From: Marsupella aquatica
Taxonomy: Eukaryota > Marchantiophyta
Assembly: GCA_973895155.1 (NCBI GenBank)
Contig: OZ316891.1
Location: 9,238,001-9,302,000 of the forward strand
Reading direction: 5' to 3'
DNA: 64,000 nt
Part shown: positions 46,858 through 58,081 of the stretch, in pieces
Position numbering within the stretch: the first letter of the stretch is position 1
Layout of the letters: each line of letters opens with the position of its first letter
Program-made: the position numbers and the translations under genes
The notes under the pieces: model-generated
What the model was told of the DNA's origin: nothing
The model's database searches: none
The model's input: the letters and a program-made list of their open reading frames with translations, nothing else

Positions 46858-49251
46858 ATGGACATGATCGCAGGGTTTGCTGTCCTCGTAGCCATAATTT
46901 ACTACGCTGGGCGCTTCTTTTGGAAGCGCCCTCTGCACATTGCGTCGTTGAAGGGGAAGCATGTGTTCATAACGGGCGCATCGAGTGGAATCGGCTTAGC
47001 TCTTGCGGAACAGGCACTTGTGGAAGGAGCATACGTGACTCTGACCGGACGGAACTCTGCTACTCTAAAAAATGCTGTTGCCTCCCTGTCCAACCAGATC
47101 GATGATAGCGCTCATCGAATCGAAATGAAGGTCTGTTTGACTCCCTCTTACTCGATCCCAAGTCTGGAATTCCTCCTCTCTTCGACTTGGGCTTGTTTTC
47201 TTTGCAAAGAAATTTTAGGTTGGTCTTTATACAGACTGAGGCTTTCAAATAGTTTTGGCGATTGTTGTTTTGAACGTGATTGAATGGTTTCGAGGGTGAA
47301 GGCTTAGAAGCATCATTTGGTCTCCCAGCCCTTCGGTTGTGTACGAAACTTGAACTTGAACGTGGGGGTCAGATTATTGGTTGTAAACAATATGCATTCT
47401 CTCCACAACCAACTCCACGAGATGGTACCGCCCTCTAGAGACGTGGGTCGATAGCAGTTTCAATCTCTCCGTTGGAGCAGCTTCGCCATTGCACTACTTT
47501 CGTTGCTACATCTGTAGATAGCAACTCTGATATATCATCCTTGTCACGTTTCTATTATCGGCGGACAACGGTACACTGATGGAATTTAACGGAGTATTTC
47601 TGGGTTGCTGTTGGATTTTCCACACAATTTCAAAGACGCACAATCTAAATATGTTGACGCGCGCCAGCATCTCTTTTTTGTAGATATAACGTCTAGCTGC
47701 ACCGATATAGCGTACTGTGATGATCGAACGCTGAGTTCCTCACTTCTCCACCGTTAATTATCATCTATTGCTAGAATACTAGCAGTTCGCCTACCAAGCT
47801 CTGAAAGATTAGATAACCTTCTCGTTAGATGGTGATGAATCGCCGACGATTGGTCATGTGCAGGTTGCAGACGTAGCTGATTACGAGGCAATGGTGGGTG
47901 CAATTTCTGAATCGTTTTCATGGAGACCCATTGACGTTTTGATATGCAATGCGGGTTTGACACGGAGTGGTTATCTGGACCAAGTAGCTGTTGAAGATCT
48001 GGAGCTCACTGTAAGAACGAACATTTTGGGCGTAATCTATGCCGTGCATGCCTTGCTTCCTCTGATGAAGAAACGCAGTCCCAAGCATCCTATGGCTATT
48101 GTCCTCATGGGATCACTCGCCTCACTGGTAAACATTCTTTCACTGTGCCAGATATGTCACTCGCCTCACTGGTAAACATTCTTTCACTGTGCCAGATATG
48201 CACTTCCGTGCTGGCTCTATTTTATGATATCGTCGTTTGCAAAGCTTTCTTCTCGCTGCCCTCTTCTAGCTCTGTTGTGTGACTTTTGAGTCAAGCTTTA
48301 AAAGTCTTGTAACATGTTTGGCCCCTGATCGATTTGGGCGGACTTTATATTCATCCTTCCATTATTTGAGTTCGTCTGAATATACTCTATTGCGATATCG
48401 TTTCATTCAAGAGTCTAATAAAGAGTTTGAATTGTGGCTTCTTGGTTGTGCAGTTTCTCATGTATGGCAATACTGTCTACACGGCGACCAAATATGCGCT
48501 GAAGGGTATTGCTGAGAGCCTGCGGCTAGAGCTGCTTCCATACAGCATCAAAGTTACCTTGATGTGCCCAGGCTTTGTCCGAACACCGCTCCTTGATGAA
48601 GGTGCGTCACTCTCGCGAAGTTCACATGTGATTGGGACTGTATCAGAAATCTAAACAGAACACCTGATCATGCTCAATTCCTCATCATCTCTTCGTTAAT
48701 AGACTCACCTTTCCTGCCATTTATTCCTCCACAGAAAACTACAGAAATCGAGCTCTAGAACTGTGATTGCAATTCGGAAACTGAGAATTGAAATGGCCAG
48801 AAAATATTATGGCTTGTAAACGAATCGCGTTCTTTGACACGTAAATCTCACGTTATTCTCTCACTAGTCACTCCTTTCCCATGCTTGATTATCATTCACA
48901 GCCGAGAAGGCCGACGACCTCCAGACGTTAATGAAGGTGGTCAATCTATACGACCGGAAGCAAGCTCATTCAGCAGAGGAGGTTGCGCTACGCACGCTGC
49001 AGGCCGTGAAGGAAGGGTCGTCCACTGTGACCATGACCCCGGTGCTCGGTTCTGCTCTTCTCATCCTGGCACGAGGGTTCATGCCTGCCGATTCAATCCT
49101 CAAGACGCTGCAGGAAATGTTGCTGTATCCATTAGTGAGACTGTTTTCCATGTTCGCACAGTTCGAGATGCATCGGAAAATTCGCGAGTATCACCGGAAG
49201 AAGCCCATAGCCGAAGTTGTCAGTAAGCGAGCAAAGATTTCTTTGGAGTAA
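46858..49251 (+). CDS. 3-ketosphinganine reductase-like SDR (KDSR/TSC10-like)
   Basis: Four in-phase exons: 46858-47130, 47864-48127, 48454-48601, 48902-49251 (TAA), giving 344 aa. The start ATG gives MDMIAGFAVLVAIIYYAG, an N-terminal membrane anchor, as in plant TSC10. SDR features: TGASSGIG at residues 39-46 for NADPH, NAG at 120-122, Ser175 in MGSLASL, and Y188/K192 in VYTATKYAL; the Ser-Tyr spacing of 13 is standard. The C-terminal hydrophobic stretches (LLILARGFM, LLYPLVRLFSMFAQF) suggest a second ER-membrane contact. KDSR reduces 3-ketodihydrosphingosine in the second step of sphingolipid synthesis. The segment after the active site reads CPGFVRTPLLDE, unlike the PPDTDTPG loop I recall for KDSR, so substrate could differ. 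An AATAAA at 49368-49373 fits the poly(A) signal. Confidence 0.8.
48113..48200. repeat. Exact 44-bp tandem duplication across the exon 2 donor site of the SDR gene
   Basis: Copies 48113-48156 and 48157-48200 are identical. Each carries the end of exon 2 and the 5' splice site (CTCGCCTCACTG|GTAAACATT). The first donor (after 48127) keeps the reading frame; the second would add 44 nt and lead to an early stop at about 48175. Confidence 0.95.
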
Positions 49252-49367
49252 GCTCCACTCCTGATCGAAGTCCAGTCCTCCTGATGTACAACAGTTCACA
49301 CTCATGATCAAGTCCAGTACTCCTCATGTACAACGAGTTCAGCTATGTACTCAATCGGCAATTGGAA

Positions 49368-49373
49368 AATAAA
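49368..49373 (+). terminator. Candidate poly(A) signal AATAAA of the SDR gene
   Basis: The hexamer lies 117 bp after the stop codon on the coding strand. Plant polyadenylation signals are loose, so this is suggestive only. Confidence 0.4.
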
Positions 49374-49620
49374 TGTGTCATCTTCACACCATTTCACACA
49401 CTAGAGTGACTCATTGCAAATTCGAAGTGGTCATCATCTCACAAGTCTGTGAGAATCTATCGTACCTTGGAAATTTGAGTTATGCTTAATTAATTACAGT
49501 TTTTTACTAAACCACCCTCCAACTGAGCCTTATTACAATTTTGCACCCAAAACTATTCTGTTTCGCATAGTGCCCCCAAATCGTATGAAAACTGTCTATT
49601 CTATTTCGCATAGTTTCGCC

Positions 49621-50653
49621 CCGACCACTATTATTGTGCCCTGACTCCTATCGGGACCGCCTCTCAGCCCCCCACGTTTCCTTCGGGAACTAGCCAACAA
49701 TGTTGGCTTTTTCGAATGCACTGTGTACTCCGGTTGAGGCGCGAACGAGAAGGTGGGGCGAGGGCAGAGAATGAAACGGCTGCCAAGGGGGGGAGTGCAG
49801 GATGGGGCACAGCAGCTGGATGACTTCAATCTCATTTTAAGTGTCTATGCGGGGTCCAATCCCAATCCGCAGCCCCGTCTTCTCCTGGAAGAAAGCACTT
49901 TGAATGTTGCTGGTCTTGTGAGTACTCAAAATATATGAGTACGAGCCCCATGTCCATAGGGAGTAGGGCCGGCTATTTATGGGGCAGCACCACCAGGGGT
50001 GCCCATTTTCTACATCGATGGTTAGGCTATATATCAATGGTTAGGGAAAATAATCAATCAAATCCCATTTTCTACATCAATGGTTAGGGAAAATAATCAA
50101 TCAAATCTTATTTTTTACATCAATGGTTAGGCTATGTATCAATGGTTAGGGAAAATAATCAATCAAATCCCATTTTCTACATCAATGGTTAGGCTATATA
50201 TCAATGGTTAGGGAAAACAATCAATCAAATCCCATTTTCTACATCAATGGTTAGGTTATATATCAATGGTTAGGGAAAATAATCAATCAAATCCCATTTT
50301 CTACATCAATGGTTAGGCTATATATCAATGGTTAGGGAAAATAATCAATCAAATCCAATAGGTGTGCATCTTTCCCTAATAGGAGATTTTTTGTATTGGG
50401 AAGAAGGAAGAAAAAGGGTGGGATCTTTTATTATAGTTGTAGATGAAGTAACTGTAGACTATCCTCAAAGCTAATAAAGACAGCAGCATGGTTTACAGGT
50501 GTGAAGGAATGAAACCATGACTCCTTGCATGTCTGGGGTATCTGTTTGTCATTTCTTTACCCCTTTCTATACATATCTGAACATTGTTAGCTTACCTAGT
50601 CCCTGAAAGAAAACTTGGGGGCTGGGAGTCGGGGCACAATAATAGTAGTCAGG
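49621..50653. mobile_element. Foldback-like element with long inverted repeats around a minisatellite
   Basis: The left terminus (49621 to about 49692) and right terminus (about 50591-50653) are inverted copies. Both contain CACTATTATTGTGCCC/TACTATTATTGTGCCC, GACTCC, CAGCCCCC and GGGA/AACTAG in matching order, with a short insertion in the left arm. The interior contains a 62-bp minisatellite and no transposase. The element is about 1.03 kb. A target-site duplication was not identified. Confidence 0.65.
50006..50358. repeat. Minisatellite, about 5.7 copies of a 62-bp unit
   Basis: Each unit contains TTTTCTACATCAATGGTTAG, a TATATATCAATGGTTAGGG portion and AATAATCAATCAAATCC. The second unit lacks the middle segment. 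Copies differ by only one or two bases (GGCTATG, GGTTATA, AAAACAATC variants), indicating recent amplification. Confidence 0.95.
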
Positions 50654-50939
50654 CGCATTTTTGGGCCAGGTAGGAGTCACCGGCAAATGGAGTTAAGGCT
50701 GGATGTGGGGCCGGATAGGAGTCCACTGTTGGGCCCCGACCACAACTGCAGCCATGGGTTGGCGCGCCAGCCAACGGGAGAGGTTGCTTGTTTGGGAAGC
50801 TAGGTTGAACGTAACTACATATATATGATTTGGGGGGTAGTATGCAAATAGAATAGATTTGGGGGGCAGTCTGCTTCCCAGCACGAATCCTGGTGTTGTG
50901 CCACGGTTTAGAGGCTGCACTGCAGACAGACCGATAGTT

Positions 50940-51215
50940 TTTAAAAACCTATCGCAGACCCACTGGAAGGAACCTCCCCGGAATCTGTTCACTGGCCGGC
51001 CTTTAAGAGTCTCCTGCTCCCACTGTAGTTTTAAACTGCTTGTTTAGTGACCTCCTTCAGAGGCTCAGTCTCTTTCCTGGTGCTGGTCTCCCCGGTCTTA
51101 GCACATCGACTTTTGGTCCTCTGGGTTGGTGTCACTTTTTTGGGGCCCCCTTTTTGTATGTTTGCTTTATGAATGGAATTCATTTGATTGTTTCGAGGCT
51201 AAAAACAAAAGTGGA
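50940..51215 (+). repeat. Dispersed repeat copy B, possible retroelement tail
   Basis: Colinear with 13.29-13.69 kb: CAGACCCACTGG, TTCACTGGCCGG, CTCCCACTGTA, then GAATGGAATTCATTTGATTG and TTTCGAGGCTAAAAA. A frame through it (FFGAPFLYVCFMNGIHLIVS) looks like a non-LTR element 3' end, but I cannot confirm a reverse-transcriptase origin. Confidence 0.5.
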
Positions 51216-53852
51216 ATTATGAAACTTCTATCAAAATTGAGCTGAAATCTGCTCAACACTTACAGAGTACTTGACAAAGCATTTGTGGGGATACGTTTGA
51301 AATACTCAGCCTATTTGCTACGTTATGAACCAAAGAGCTCAATAGTATAATATGCTTATTTGCTCCGTGATTAAGCTCAGTTTCTGATTTATTTATTTTA
51401 ATTGCTTGGTCCCCCTCACTTATCTGTCCAGCTCAGGAACCTAATATAGTGAAACCTCATGAGTGCAACTTTAATAAGTTAAACCCTATCATAAGTGCAA
51501 GGATTCTCCTAATATAGTGAAACCCTATCATAAGTGCAAGGATTTTTGTGTAGCAAAATGTTAACACATTAATTGTAGCTTCTTTCAAAACTGGATTAGT
51601 GTGTCATCTAAGTCATTCAGGTCAAGTTCTATAGCTGAATCCTAGGATAAGTGCAAGAATTTGAATAAGTCAGATAAGTGTTATTTCTTGATAAGTGCAA
51701 ATATTGTAATGCAACCATTTGAATTGTCCTTGTATGTATTGCACTTTCTGAAGTTGCAATGTGTTGATAAGTGCAAGTGTACGATCAAGGATTCTGATAA
51801 GTGCAAAGGCCTCAAGAGGTTGCACTTACCAACACCTGGAATTTGCTTACTTTCTTGTTAGTAGTTATCCACCAATTGCAATGTTCAATTCATTAAGTGC
51901 AATCGTGAGCTGTAACAAAGCCCTTGCATTTATCAAGGTCTCACTGGACATGAATTGAATGTATTTGAGCACATTTCAGGTCTGGCAGCTCTATTTGAAA
52001 GAACAAGTAAAACCCCAAAGTTGTGTTCCACTATTCTGAGATTGGCTTTCTAGGGGAAAAAGAGGGTTTTCCTCAAATAGATCACCCTTTGCTTAGAGTG
52101 TCCAGATATGATAGAGAGTAATTACTACAGCAGACCTGGAAAATGTGACATTGTGGGATTGAATTTCCAAGCACATCCCCAAAATAATTTCTAAGGGATC
52201 TTTTGGAAAACTGTGTAGTCTCAGTTGACTAGAACAGCAATGCGTTATATTCAATAGAGTGCCCCCCAGGTGTTCTACTTGAGTACGACGACTGGGCATT
52301 CGTTTCAGGGGAAAACGGTACCTATATGTACTAGTGGCAAGCTCTGCACAAAGTCTCCTCTTTCAAAGTACAACAAATTGTGAAGCTAAATTGATCATGA
52401 TTGAGAGTTTTGCTTTTCATTCAAGAGCTTTAATGCATAGCAGTGTTGTAGGAGCTCACAAAGGGCATGTCTCTTCATGGAACCTATAAGTATCTTAGAA
52501 AATTATAGGCACCTCTGAGGTCCTACATCCCACATGGTAATGCATTGATATTCTAAACATGGGAAACTATAAGGGAAGCTAGAACCTCAACTTGATCTAC
52601 TTCCCAAAACAATCTTAATAGTGATAAAAAAAGCTTTATCTACATCTGCTTCAAGTAACTAGACTTTCAGCAAAGATCCCCAAAATTTTCTTTCAAACTA
52701 TAGAGGTAATTATGGAGATCATGTAGTCGTAAGAACTGAAGGTTTCTAGTGTTCATATGAACAATTGATATCAAAGTTCAAGGTTATGTAACAAACAACT
52801 AGAAGAAATTGACAATGGCCATCTTTGTATGGGTGCCTCTTGTCCTTTGTTGAGAGATAGACCACCCTCAAGTTATGTTTTACTCAGGCAATCTCTGCTT
52901 TGACATATTCCTAATGAGACAGAGGTACGAAGAAGCCTCACATCTCTCATAATAAAATTAGCCCTTGTCAGATCAAGGTCCAAAGCTAATCAATCTTTCT
53001 TAGAGATGAAAATGGCAGGCCCACAAAGCTATAAAAGTAGATCGATTAAAGATTATCAAAACCTTGTAGGATGCCGGAGAGTACCAAAAAGTTATAGTTG
53101 AAATGCATAGGAGATAAACTCTCAGTCCAAGAAATTTTGTCATATTGTGGTACGAAAAAGTAATCTTCTTAACATCTATTTACATAAACACATTATACAT
53201 TTTTCATATACATAGTATGCACATCCTCAAACCTCCCTTAGATTTTTTCCAGTTTGGATATACTGTGATTGGGACTGTGATATTGGAGCAAGTGCTGCAA
53301 TAGGTCTTATGATTGTTTCCAGCAAAACATTATTGGATGATGGAGATTTTTGAGGGGATCTGATTCCAACTGTTGTCTAAGTCTTTAAGGTTCTCCTTTA
53401 CACTCACATATGCAGAAGCAATCAATTCTTCTGAGAAAAGAAGCTCAGCCAAGTTTGCCCAAAACTCTAGGAAATCCTTTATTTTTCCAGGCTTCCTAAT
53501 TGTGACAGTATTAGATCTAACTTCCACTATTTGAATACTACTCATAGAGTTTAGAATACCTGCAGGACTCACTCTTATCTTTGAGAAATTGGAATTAGAG
53601 CAAAAAAGGCTAAGATTTGTCAGTTCAAAATCTGGCGGAATAATTGTGAATCTAATCACTATAACAAAGACTGAGAGCACTTGTATTGTTGTCCTTTGAA
53701 ACTGTTCTCTTTGATTGACCTTATTTTGTTGGCATTCTTGGTTTTTAAATTGAGTTGTTGGAATAATGAATTGCTCTATCACCCTCTCAAGTTATTTTGT
53801 TGTGTCAAACATCTGGGCTGGAAAAGAACATTGAAGTGAATTCTTGTTGTAG
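51216..53852. other. Gene-free AT-rich interval
   Basis: No recognised gene. The first part (51.44-51.95 kb) is a cluster of ATAAGTGCAA motifs, listed separately. A 150-aa minus-strand frame at 53330-53782 has an ordinary composition but no recognised domain. Confidence 0.45.
51440..51960. repeat. Cluster of ATAAGTGCAA motifs in both orientations
   Basis: ATAAGTGCAA occurs about seven times (two within a duplicated CCCTATCATAAGTGCAAGGAT). Variants TTAAGTGCAA, GTTGCACTTACC and CTTGCATTTATCAAGG are interspersed, some inverted. Similar motifs are scattered at 17.7-18.3 kb and 44.56-44.73 kb. The pattern resembles subterminal transposase-binding repeats of hAT or CACTA-type elements. Confidence 0.55.
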
Positions 53853-54925
53853 TACACGGAGTTAAGAGTACTTCACCCAAACAGAAAAGTTGGTATTCTA
53901 ATTACTGTATACAGGGGGAAAGTGGTTTCACTTTCAAGTAAAAAATCCAAATCCAAAACCAATGAACCCTCAATCATTGACGATTCACTAGAGTTCAAAC
54001 TTGACGAGAAGGAGATAAATAAATCTTCTGAGCCAAAAATGAAGATTTTCCGAAACACCTTTGAGAAGAATAGAAGGTTGATCAGCTTTTATAAATTATA
54101 TTTAGTTATTATCACTTAATTATGTATCTTAGATACTTACATGTAAATCTTGAGATAACACTGTTTTCAAACTTATCTTTCATTCTGAAAAGTTGTTGCT
54201 ACGCCTAAACTATTCTTTTATGAAATTAATCACGTACACATGGTCATACATCTGGACTTCCCCAAAGTAGGTGGATGAATATGGCTCATATTCATTGTAC
54301 ATGTTATTTTTCTAGTAACTTTGTTGTGACACTTTTTAAACTCTAGCTAATCTAACCATGCCAACCAACCATAGTAAGGTATTACTCTTATCTATGGTTA
54401 CCTAGCTGAAGAAAAATCTTATAACATGATCCAATCTTAATCATGAGTAGGAAACATAGGTCCATTCAGTCCATGTAAAAAACTCGTTACATGGGACCCA
54501 CATAGCTATTAATTTTAGAGGCATCTCCCCATTAATAGTTATTTTCCAACTTGGTGAAAGTGCCAAACTCTTGCAAATGGACGCCCTATGTCCTAATAAT
54601 TCAAATAAACTTTGTTTCTATAAACCCATTATTTGTGTGGTCTTGCTGCAATAGGGGTCACAATATTCAACATCCATTAGTTTTTGGCAAGAGAATATGT
54701 GGACTGCAACTCTTGACAGCAGCTATTTTGCAATACACAATTCTGACAATACACTCCTAAAAATATTGCTGAAATGGAAGAGCTGTCAAAAGCAGTTAAT
54801 AACCTCTTCTTGTGTTGTTTAGGAGAAAGTTACGGCAAGCCATAAGGGACTGTGAGGCCAAACGTAAAGCAAGGGATGAAGAAAAGCAGAAAGCAAAAAG
54901 TGATGTCACATTGTCAAGTGTGTAA
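53853..54925 (+). pseudogene. Possible two-exon remnant of a Lys-rich protein
   Basis: An open frame (53853 or 53915 to 54076) reads KVVSLSSKKSKSKTNEPS through KIFRNTFEKNRR and ends at a GTTGATC donor. A second block (54823-54925, TAA) after TTGTTTAG reads KLRQAIRDCEAKRKARDEEK and ends shortly after. The junction is in phase (AG + G). No ATG lies in the first block before the internal Met at KMKIF, so an upstream exon would be needed. It could be the 3' end of a small gene or of a transposon ORF. Confidence 0.3.
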
Positions 54926-56450
54926 GTTGTGTGGGTGTGATTTGGACTTGAAGCCACCAATTCTGATGTGCCTATACAAATTGGTTTGGTGCCCCCACGT
55001 CCCTTGCTGATTGATTCATGAAGCTAAGGGCAGCTCTACAAGACATTGGAGCACATTGCCTCTTTTAAGTCCCTCTAAGATTAAATCTGGACTGTATAAT
55101 AAGTAGAATTCCGGTGGGGTGTGGGGGAGAACCGAGATGCATTAAGTGATAAAACACGGACTCGTCTCCCTGAATGTATCATGCATGTCAAATCACACAG
55201 GAGCATAAAGATCCATGTTTACATATTTTTGTTGTATTGAAAGCCTGATGTTCACAATTTTTACTTTGTACTGAGAGGTTGCTTCTTAATGCTTCACCTG
55301 GGAGGATCGGTTCACATTCCTTAGTGCTGTGCCTTGGGGCCGACTAAGATCCAGAGCCAAGCCCATCATCCTCCAAACATGGTTGTTCTTTGTCACAGTG
55401 ATAATGAATGCCACTGAGTCGTTTTATACACTCTATTATGATTCTCCTTGTGGGCTCAATATGATGGGAGCACTACAATTAGTTTGATTAAAATTGTGAT
55501 TTGCCCTGTGCACTCTATATGACACGAGCACCCCAATGTGTGATTAAAAGTGTGAATTCATGTGAGCTGCAATTAGAGTGACACCAAAAATAATGTCACT
55601 CACACTTTCTGTGAGACTGAAAAATGTAAGGGCTAGGCAATTAGTGTGGCAAACACTGATTGCACTAATACTGAGTTCTGCCAAACACACTTTGTCCAGA
55701 TGTTGTGTTCAAAAATTCTCAAAAAAAAGGTTTTTGGGGTTCTAAACAGGCTTTGGCAAGAGTGCCCTTCCAGGTGTGAAATCACCAAATTACCCTTTCT
55801 CGATAGAGGAGAAGTTTCATAACATTGCTAACGAATTTTAGAAATTCAAAGGCTGGATGGACCTAGAAATCATCAATTTGGCCAATGATGCTTCTCTATT
55901 ATGAAAGACGTTGGAGTAATTCTTCCGAGCATCTCGGACTGCTAGTTTTTCGGGTACTCATTATCCATTTATACAACTTTTGGATGTGACCGGAAACACC
56001 ATGAATAAATAAATGTAGATTGAGAGTAGACGAGAAGCAACGTGCAATGAAGTCTCCGGCCCGGGAAGGTAAAATAAAATGATCGCGGGTCTGCAACATA
56101 ATTATTGACACTGGGCCGACGGTGCCACGGTGGACCCCCTCCCCGCAACCCGGCCCACTCCACGGTCTTTTATTTTTTCTGCCTGCCCGTCGCGGGCAAG
56201 GAAGTGGGTCGCTCCCTGACTGGTGCCAGACTGCCAGTGCCCGTATTATTATTATTGAAACCACGGTCTCTCTCTGCCCGCGAACTGCCCGTAGCCCCCG
56301 GTCAGCTAGGGCAAGGTCAATGGGCCCCACCACGCACTAGCGGGCTCTCAGTCACTCAGTCAACTCGATCCGGCCCGCGGCCCCTTGTTGCGGTCTCTGG
56401 CCCCACATCGCAGTCCCATAATTATGTGAAACTTATTTGAACGGTCTAGA
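54926..56450. other. Gene-free interval
   Basis: AT-rich sequence gives way to a GC-rich patch at about 56.05-56.40 kb (CGGGCC-rich, with TATTATTATTATTG). No gene is recognised; long frames in the GC-rich patch on both strands lack family features. Confidence 0.45.
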
Positions 56451-58081
56451 TCTCCGTCCTTACTTAACTCCTTCGTCCGGAGCCGTAGGATCCTCAATAA
56501 TTCAGTGCAAGAAAGAGGCGCCGTCGGGCGGATGCTCCGGCTCCCCGGGCTGGGCAGCGGGCACTATGCGAAAAATTTGCACCGTCTGGTGTTCTTTTTT
56601 TTCGCTCTCTCTCTCTCTCTCTCAATCTCTGTTCGTTTTCCAGGCAGACCTGTTTCCTCTTCAGCTCTCGGAATCTCTCCTGCTCGCGCTTTCTCGATCG
56701 ACGAGTTTGCTTTCTCGATCGACGAGTTTGCTTTCTCGATCGTGGAGGACAGTAGTTTTGTTACTCGTCACTAGTCTGCAAGGCAAGCGAAGTCCTGCGG
56801 AAGGAGGAGATGAGTGCTCCTGGGTTTTCTGAGAGGTAAAAACTCTGAATGTTTGTTTTTGTTTGGTTTGGTTTGGGTTGGGTTGGTTTTGGGGATGAGG
56901 ATTCCATGTCCTTACGACTGGGATTTGGTCGTCGTGAGGTTGGTCACCTTCTTCACCTTCCGTTTGGGTCGATCGCCTGCTGTGAGTGCGTTTTCTTGCT
57001 TTGGAAGCAACCGTGGGAGCGGAAGAGACGACGAATGTGGGTTTTTTCTTATTCTTTAATGTACTTGTGTAGATTAGGAATTTAAATATTGCAGCAACAC
57101 ATTGGTCATTTTGAAACTGACTGTTGGCGAGCTGGATGTCAAAAGCGTTTGGTTCTGTGCTCGTCTAGACACACGCTCACGGAATGCAGATAGATTGTGT
57201 CTGTCATTGGACTATTGGGAATTGAAGAATTGAGCGTTTCAGTAATGTAGTGAAGTTGTGATATCGTTTTTGCTTCGAATGTATGGCCAGCGGGTTTTGG
57301 AGAAGGCCTGAAACTCTTGCTGAACACTAGAATTGACCGGCAATGACAATGTGCTGAGGCTAGAATTGCTTTGGATGGATGCCTAGAGTTATTTTGACAG
57401 AGACTCAAAATTTGCACCATAATTGCATATTTGAATCTTTGCAAGTTCGCCTCGTTTGGACTGAGTTCTGCAGCGGCAATGCAGTTCCTACAATGTAATA
57501 CCGGGAAACAATCGCTTCTGGTGAGGAAATGTGAATCAGCATGATTGAGCTGGACAACTAACGAAAACAATATGGAGAAGACAGAGATGGAGCTTTTCTT
57601 TCTCTCTTGTAGCTGATTTGGTTGGTACGCAGGTAGTTTAGGTGTTGGATCGGGACAATGTGGCTGCATCCATTGTTAACCTGGAGTCACCACCTTCAAG
57701 ATCCGTTCAGTGACTCGGTGATGGAAAGCCACTACAGTAGCAATTCACCTCCTCTGCCCACCCTCAGCACCAGCTCTCACAATGTAGGGTGCCTGGGAAC
57801 TGGAAGAAGGTGACCCCTAATAAGTGCACGGAGAGGAGCACAACGAGTCACATGGAATGGTAGCATAATGCAGACGACAATTGCAGTGCAATCTTAAAGC
57901 TAAGCGTGAGAATTTCTTCTGAGAGTTGGGCATGAAACCCTGGATCTTCACCATTCACGGTTGTGGGTCTGCTGCGTTTGTTCCTTGGGTTGGAGAAACA
58001 AGAGGAATCTAATTGAAAGAAGGAGTAGTCAAGACAATGGGAGGAGAAAGAAGAGTCTAATTGCCGGCAGGAATAGTGAAG
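56451..58081 (+). promoter_or_regulatory. Presumed promoter and 5' leader of WDR11
   Basis: Upstream of the WDR11 ATG lie a CT-dinucleotide tract (about 56603-56623), typical of plant 5' leaders, and three 21-bp copies of GCTTTCTCGATCGACGAGTT (starting 56688, 56709, 56730; the last one diverged). A good donor AG|GTAAAA occurs at 56835, so a leader intron ending before 58082 is plausible. An in-frame TAA at 58058-58060 precedes the start codon. Confidence 0.4.

Noticed and set aside
50006-50358. Interstitial telomere, because units contain TTAGGG
   Set aside because: TTAGGG occurs once per 62-bp unit within unrelated sequence; it is not a telomeric array, and plant telomeres are TTTAGGG.
53330-53782. 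Minus-strand 150-aa frame
   Set aside because: AT-rich DNA with no recognised domain or splice context.
57139-57669. Minus-strand frame of 176 aa
   Set aside because: It lies in the presumed WDR11 leader/intron, has no recognised motif, and is probably chance.
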